NCBI RefSeq assembly: GCF_004014855.1
Contig: NZ_CP034930.1
Location: forward strand, 2,399,716-2,463,715
Reading direction: 5' to 3'
Length of the DNA: 64,000 nucleotides
From: Apibacter raozihei
GTDB taxonomy: Bacteria; Bacteroidota; Bacteroidia; Flavobacteriales; Weeksellaceae
In this document: positions 63,360 through 64,000 of the stretch, piece after piece
Layout of the letters: each line of letters begins with the position of its first letter
How positions within the stretch are numbered: the stretch's first letter is position 1
Translations under genes and position numbers: made by a program
Notes under the pieces: generated by a model
The model's input: the letters and a program-made list of their open reading frames with translations, nothing else
Told to the model about the DNA's origin: nothing
Databases searched by the model: none

Positions 63360-64000
63360 ATGAAAAAAATATTTTTTTCAATTTTTGTTTTATTGTATGG
63401 GATCTCAATGTATTCTCAAGCTGTTTTGATGAAAATCAACAGTGATACTATTTTTACAAAAGATTTTGAAATTCAACAACAAAAAAGTTTAAAATTAATA
63501 GGTGTTCAGCAAACCATTAATAATTACATTGATTTTAATTTACTTAAACAATATGCTTTATCATACAAAGTAGATAAATCAGAAATGTATGAAAGACTTT
63601 TAATAAAAGAAGGCGAAAAATTGAAAGATAGTCTTTATTACAGAAAAGATTTAATTGAACCTTTACTACAAGATTATTATCAAAAGATTATTAAAGACAG
63701 GAAAATTCAAATTCTGTTTTTTGAAGACAATTTTTTATCCTCACATGGAAAAAACCGAAAAAAGTTTGTTCAGGACTTAATAAAAAATATTAATAATAAT
63801 ACAACCAAATTTAGTGAAGCCGTTGAAAAGTATTCAATTTTGCTTAATTTTAAAATTCCAGCATATTATGACCTCTTTATATTAAATAAATCTTTGGTTA
63901 ATGAAATTTATAAAGCTCCTTTAAACAAGGTGTATGAAGTAAATCAAGATCAAGGTAATTACTTGATTTTAGTTTCTGAAGAAAGAAATTATTTAGGTGA
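63360..64000 (+). CDS. Exported PpiC/SurA-like peptidyl-prolyl isomerase, 5' part
   Basis: The frame starts at ATG 63360 and is open for 213 codons to the window edge. A signal peptide (about 1-19, MKKIFFSIFVLLYGISMYSQ) precedes AVLMKINSDTIFTKDFEIQQQK, the strand-helix start of SurA/PpiC-like chaperones in Bacteroidota, then long helices (about 50-115) and a domain with FEDNFLSS and KFSEAVEKYS that looks like the first parvulin domain (about 115-213). It should help outer-membrane proteins fold in the periplasm. The rest of the gene is outside the window, so domain count is unknown. Confidence 0.8.
   Translation, partial: MKKIFFSIFVLLYGISMYSQAVLMKINSDTIFTKDFEIQQQKSLKLIGVQQTINNYIDFNLLKQYALSYKVDKSEMYERLLIKEGEKLKDSLYYRKDLIEPLLQDYYQKIIKDRKIQILFFEDNFLSSHGKNRKKFVQDLIKNINNNTTKFSEAVEKYSILLNFKIPAYYDLFILNKSLVNEIYKAPLNKVYEVNQDQGNYLILVSEERNYLG

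Overview
This window is chromosomal DNA from an AT-rich member of the Bacteroidota, class Flavobacteriia. The evidence is housekeeping genes of that type (long SecA without a C-terminal zinc motif, exbB-exbD-exbD-tonB, a sdhCAB complex with a single diheme cytochrome subunit, DUF2795, DUF4199, DUF2807 and DUF4870 proteins), kdsA for Gram-negative LPS, and many starts preceded by the Bacteroidetes -7 promoter element TAnnTTTG rather than by Shine-Dalgarno sites. The very low G+C and gene content would fit a host-associated Weeksellaceae lineage such as Apibacter, but that is a guess. No rRNA, tRNA, CRISPR array, insertion sequence or prophage was seen.

Layout. 1-5.9 kb: edge of a nitronate monooxygenase-like gene, DUF2795, secA, prmC and a secreted propeller-like protein. 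6-9.6 kb: archaemetzincin, membrane-anchored thioredoxin, a YgeA-type racemase and a GT-C-like membrane protein abutting valS. 9.6-25.5 kb is mostly minus strand: valS, a MacB-type ABC exporter (ATPase plus two permeases), fabD with a LysM/substrate-binding protein, bshC (bacillithiol), a kdsA-HAD phosphatase-hemN cluster and a PASTA protein-rluD pair; a truncated hemoglobin is divergent. 25.5-32.6 kb: ddl-coaD, then the TonB energising operon exbB-exbD-exbD-tonB followed by two extra tonB-like genes in tandem, each with its own copy of a roughly 0.6 kb intergenic block and its own promoter. 33-36.6 kb: sdhCAB. 36.7-45.4 kb: acyltransferases, a membrane zinc peptidase with aroB, the rpsF-rpsR-rplI operon, a NIF3 protein, a zinc-ribbon-family coiled coil that has lost its cysteines, and serine acetyltransferase followed by a decayed gene. 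46-56 kb is minus strand: DUF4199-GT2-DUF2807-pgm, then an operon of TonB-dependent receptor, rhodanese-thioredoxin and Ntn-hydrolase, then a cyclophilin-FKBP lipoprotein. 56.5-64 kb: pheS, a PoxB-type pyruvate oxidase, a TM2 protein, lipoamide dehydrogenase, DUF4870, maf, a degenerate HMG-CoA-lyase-like protein and the start of a PpiC/SurA-like chaperone.

How it works together. Most of the window is core metabolism and envelope biogenesis: protein export and folding (SecA, PpiC-like protein, immunophilin, thioredoxins), envelope precursors (Ddl, KdsA, FabD, glycosyltransferases), respiration and central carbon (Sdh, PoxB, Lpd, Pgm), and TonB-driven uptake. The most unusual parts are the tandem tonB array, whose duplicated spacers carry a hairpin with a compensatory base-pair change; the HMG-CoA-lyase-like pseudoenzyme upstream of the PpiC-like gene; and the three-gene receptor/thiol/Ntn-hydrolase operon.
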